Assembly: GCA_029582265.1 (NCBI GenBank)
Contig: CM055828.1
Span: 14,729,777 to 14,793,776 of the forward strand
Length of the DNA stretch: 64,000 bases
Direction: 5' to 3'
From: Zoroaster sp. YZ-2022
Lineage: Eukaryota > Echinodermata > Asteroidea > Forcipulatida > Zoroasteridae
Positions 62,294 to 64,000 of the stretch are shown here, piece after piece. The first letter of the stretch is position 1; each line of letters begins with the position of its first letter. Position numbers and translations under genes: made by a program. Under the pieces are notes generated by a model. The model ran no database searches and was not told the DNA's origin. It saw nothing but the letters and a program-made list of their open reading frames with translations.

Positions 62294-63092
62294 AGGCTGT
62301 TTCACACGAGACCGTTTTAACAAGGGACCTTGACTATAAATCGCATCCATGTTAAAAAAAATAGCAAATCCCAGTAGTGTGAAAGCTAGCCTTGTTAAAT
62401 AATTACCACGGACCCTCGTTATTTATAACAGAGATCGAGACCTCCTCCAAAAAATCGCATCGATACGATAGGTCGTGTGAAATGCTTCGTGCGCCCAAAC
62501 AGGGGACCCTTGCTTTGGCGGTATCACTTCGCATGCGCAGAACGCGTCAATAGATCAGCTTGCAATAATCCTGGGTGTGTGTTGGTAAAGAACTTGTACG
62601 TCCCCATCACGCGTCACGTTGATCAGTGAATGAAACGGTTTCATCGTAACTCCAAGAGACTTTCTTGGCCTGGACACGGACACGTTGGATGGCCTTACGT
62701 TAGAAATCTGGCTCTGTGAATCCGTCGGAATTGTTGCAAGTATACTTGATTCGATATCCATAATAAAACGAGAATAAAATTGTCGGGAAATGGGAAGGAA
62801 ATGAAAACAAAATGTGGGAGAAAGTAACGTTTGACTTCGCACAACGCGTATATCTTCGCGGGAAAACCACTGGTAACGTAGAAGAAAGCGTTCAGTGAAT
62901 AAGCTCTGCGCGCGGTACCAGTGAAATATTGGATTACACAATCATGACCCTCCGTGGAAAACGAGGGACGTTAGTTTTGGCGTGAGTGGAAGTTGTGTGA
63001 AAGTTTGTTAAAACATCGCAAACGACCGAGGCGACAGACAACTGGCACCCATTACCAAGGACCTTTGTTATCGGTGCTCGTGTGAAAAGGGC
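62294..63092. mobile_element. DNA transposon, possibly Harbinger-like, about 800 bp
   Basis: GGCTGTTTCACACGAG at the left pairs with CTCGTGTGAAAAGGGC at the right. The match continues inward (ACAAGGGACCTTG against CCAAGGACCTTTGT). TAA lies at both outer edges, as expected of PIF/Harbinger target sites. Internal GTGTGAAA-type pieces recur. A minus frame at 62555-62941 lies inside. Superfamily is inferred from ends only. Confidence 0.6.
62555..62941 (-). CDS. 128-codon frame inside the DNA transposon, function unknown
   Basis: The longest non-repetitive frame in the last 8 kb. The second half, from an internal Met (M-D-I-E-S-S-I-L-A-T-I-P-T-D-S...), is Ser/Arg-rich with R-P-R-K-S-L-G and looks more protein-like than the first part. 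It might be the N-terminal piece of a transposon protein or a small captured exon. No catalytic motif or zinc finger is visible and I do not recognise the family. A chance frame is also possible. Confidence 0.25.
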   Translation of the reverse strand: MCNPIFHWYRAQSLFTERFLLRYQWFSREDIRVVRSQTLLSPTFCFHFLPISRQFYSRFIMDIESSILATIPTDSQSQISNVRPSNVSVSRPRKSLGVTMKPFHSLINVTRDGDVQVLYQHTPRIIAS

Positions 63093-63719
63093 TAAAGTTT
63101 ACAAGACTATACAAATTGCACACATGCCACCCACCACATACCCAGCTCAGTGAACGATGTGTACGGCATTGGCGTCGAATGCCCCCCCCCCCCCGCCTTG
63201 GCCACCTTAAAAAAAATATGTTGGCCTATCCAGACTATTGAGTATTAGGCTACATGAATTCCCCATGCATTCCCCAGTTTTTAGAATGGGGACAGTTTCC
63301 CAATACTTCACTATTCTAACGCCCAAATACTGCCCCAAATAATTATGTAGGCCTATACCCTGAATCCTGAGGAGTATGCTACATTTTTTCTTGCAACCCC
63401 ATGAAACGTAAAAGAAGATAACACGCTTAGAACGCACTACTGAGCATCTTCAATGAAATAATTGCCGGTGTCCTTATGGCTGTCCCATTGTTGCTCACAG
63501 AGTGGCGGAAAAGGACAGATCCAGTGATCAAGGAGGGATGGCTCCAAAACCTTTTCCCAAAGCCGCCCTCCACCCCCCCCCCCTTTAAAATCATCGTTGG
63601 TTTGGTTGGGATTCACATCTGCATCATTAGCCAGAATACTTCCCAAACTTGGTCCTGAAAACGATCATATTCCATCAGAGAGCGCCTAGATTTAAAACAT
63701 TTATTAGGCCCCTCAGCGC
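63093..63719. other. No gene recognised
   Basis: Contains poly-C runs near 63182-63194 and 63573-63582. The frames at 63437-63646 (-) and 63476-63658 (+) overlap in antisense and are unassigned. Confidence 0.4.
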
Positions 63720-63729
63720 CCTCCCGCTT

Positions 63730-63881
63730 GCGATTTTTTTTTTCTGCAAACAAGAATTGCCATCCCACAATATTTCAGCCAATCACATGGCACGTTATTT
63801 AAGATGACGAATATGTATAAAACAGCTGATTGGCTGAAATATCGCGGGATGGCAATTCTTGTTTGCAGAAAAAAAAATCGC
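63730..63881. mobile_element. Palindromic MITE with 9-bp target duplication
   Basis: GCGATTTTTTTTTTCTGCAA at the left is inverted at the right. The arms pair over about 60 bases (CAAACAAGAATTGCCATCCC, ATATTTCAGCCAATCA). CTCCCGCTT occurs immediately outside both ends (63721-63729 and 63882-63890), a perfect 9-bp direct repeat. A 9-bp duplication with long TIRs suggests a Mutator-like origin (inference). Confidence 0.85.
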
Positions 63882-64000
63882 CTCCCGCTTGGTTCGAACT
63901 GGAAATTTGTTTGTAATTTGTATAAATGTTTGTCTCCAAAAAAAGTATAATTACAACTGGCAACTGTTTTGCATGCTACCCAATCAATTAATGCTTGTGT

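Overview
The window is eukaryotic, AT-rich and very repeat-dense. It has no bacterial-style gene organisation: most open frames are short chance frames or lie inside repeats. The best lineage clues are a tRNA-derived SINE of the type common in echinoderms and other marine deuterostomes (39.7-40.1 kb), decayed non-LTR retrotransposons, many short inverted-repeat elements, and one neuropeptide gene that fits an ambulacrarian (echinoderm or hemichordate). The lineage call is an inference.

Only one host gene is well supported, on the + strand at about 43.89-44.66 kb. It has a signal peptide, a six-cysteine peptide that opens E-P-P-C-C-R and ends in an amidation/dibasic site (Gly-Lys-Arg), a good splice donor, and two competing in-phase 3' exons. 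The pattern is that of an orexin-type (hypocretin-type) neuropeptide precursor. If correct, the peptide is secreted, amidated and disulfide-bonded, and would act on an orexin-type GPCR encoded elsewhere.

Layout. 0-12 kb: MITEs, a LINE pol fragment, degenerate tandem repeats and a large GC-rich foldback element. 12-18.9 kb: mostly unassigned sequence, one very doubtful membrane-protein-like fragment (12.6-13.0 kb) and more MITEs. 18.9-20 kb: a 5'-truncated LINE on the minus strand. 22.6-27.1 kb: a MITE, trinucleotide microsatellites and two head-to-tail Helitron-like elements filled with about 148-bp tandem units. 29-33.5 kb: a 392-bp palindrome between two copies of a duplicated segment, (TA)n tracts, a mariner-type MITE, a tRNA-derived repeat and a 23-bp tandem array. 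34-39.2 kb: a cluster of one non-autonomous repeat family in both orientations, with a nearly identical recent duplication. 39.7-43.3 kb: SINEs and a roughly 450-bp (TA)n tract. 43.3-44.9 kb: the neuropeptide gene. 45-53.9 kb: largely unassigned, with one dispersed repeat family and a LINE 3' fragment. 53.9-54.8 kb: a 38-unit, 24-bp minisatellite open in several frames. 56-64 kb: a local duplication, a probable DNA transposon with a 128-codon frame (62.3-63.1 kb), and a palindromic MITE with a clean target-site duplication (63.7-63.9 kb).

Beyond the neuropeptide locus no pathway or operon-like logic is visible. The rest reads as intergenic or intronic sequence shaped by transposable elements. 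Repeat-family names come from reading termini and motifs by eye, not from database comparison.
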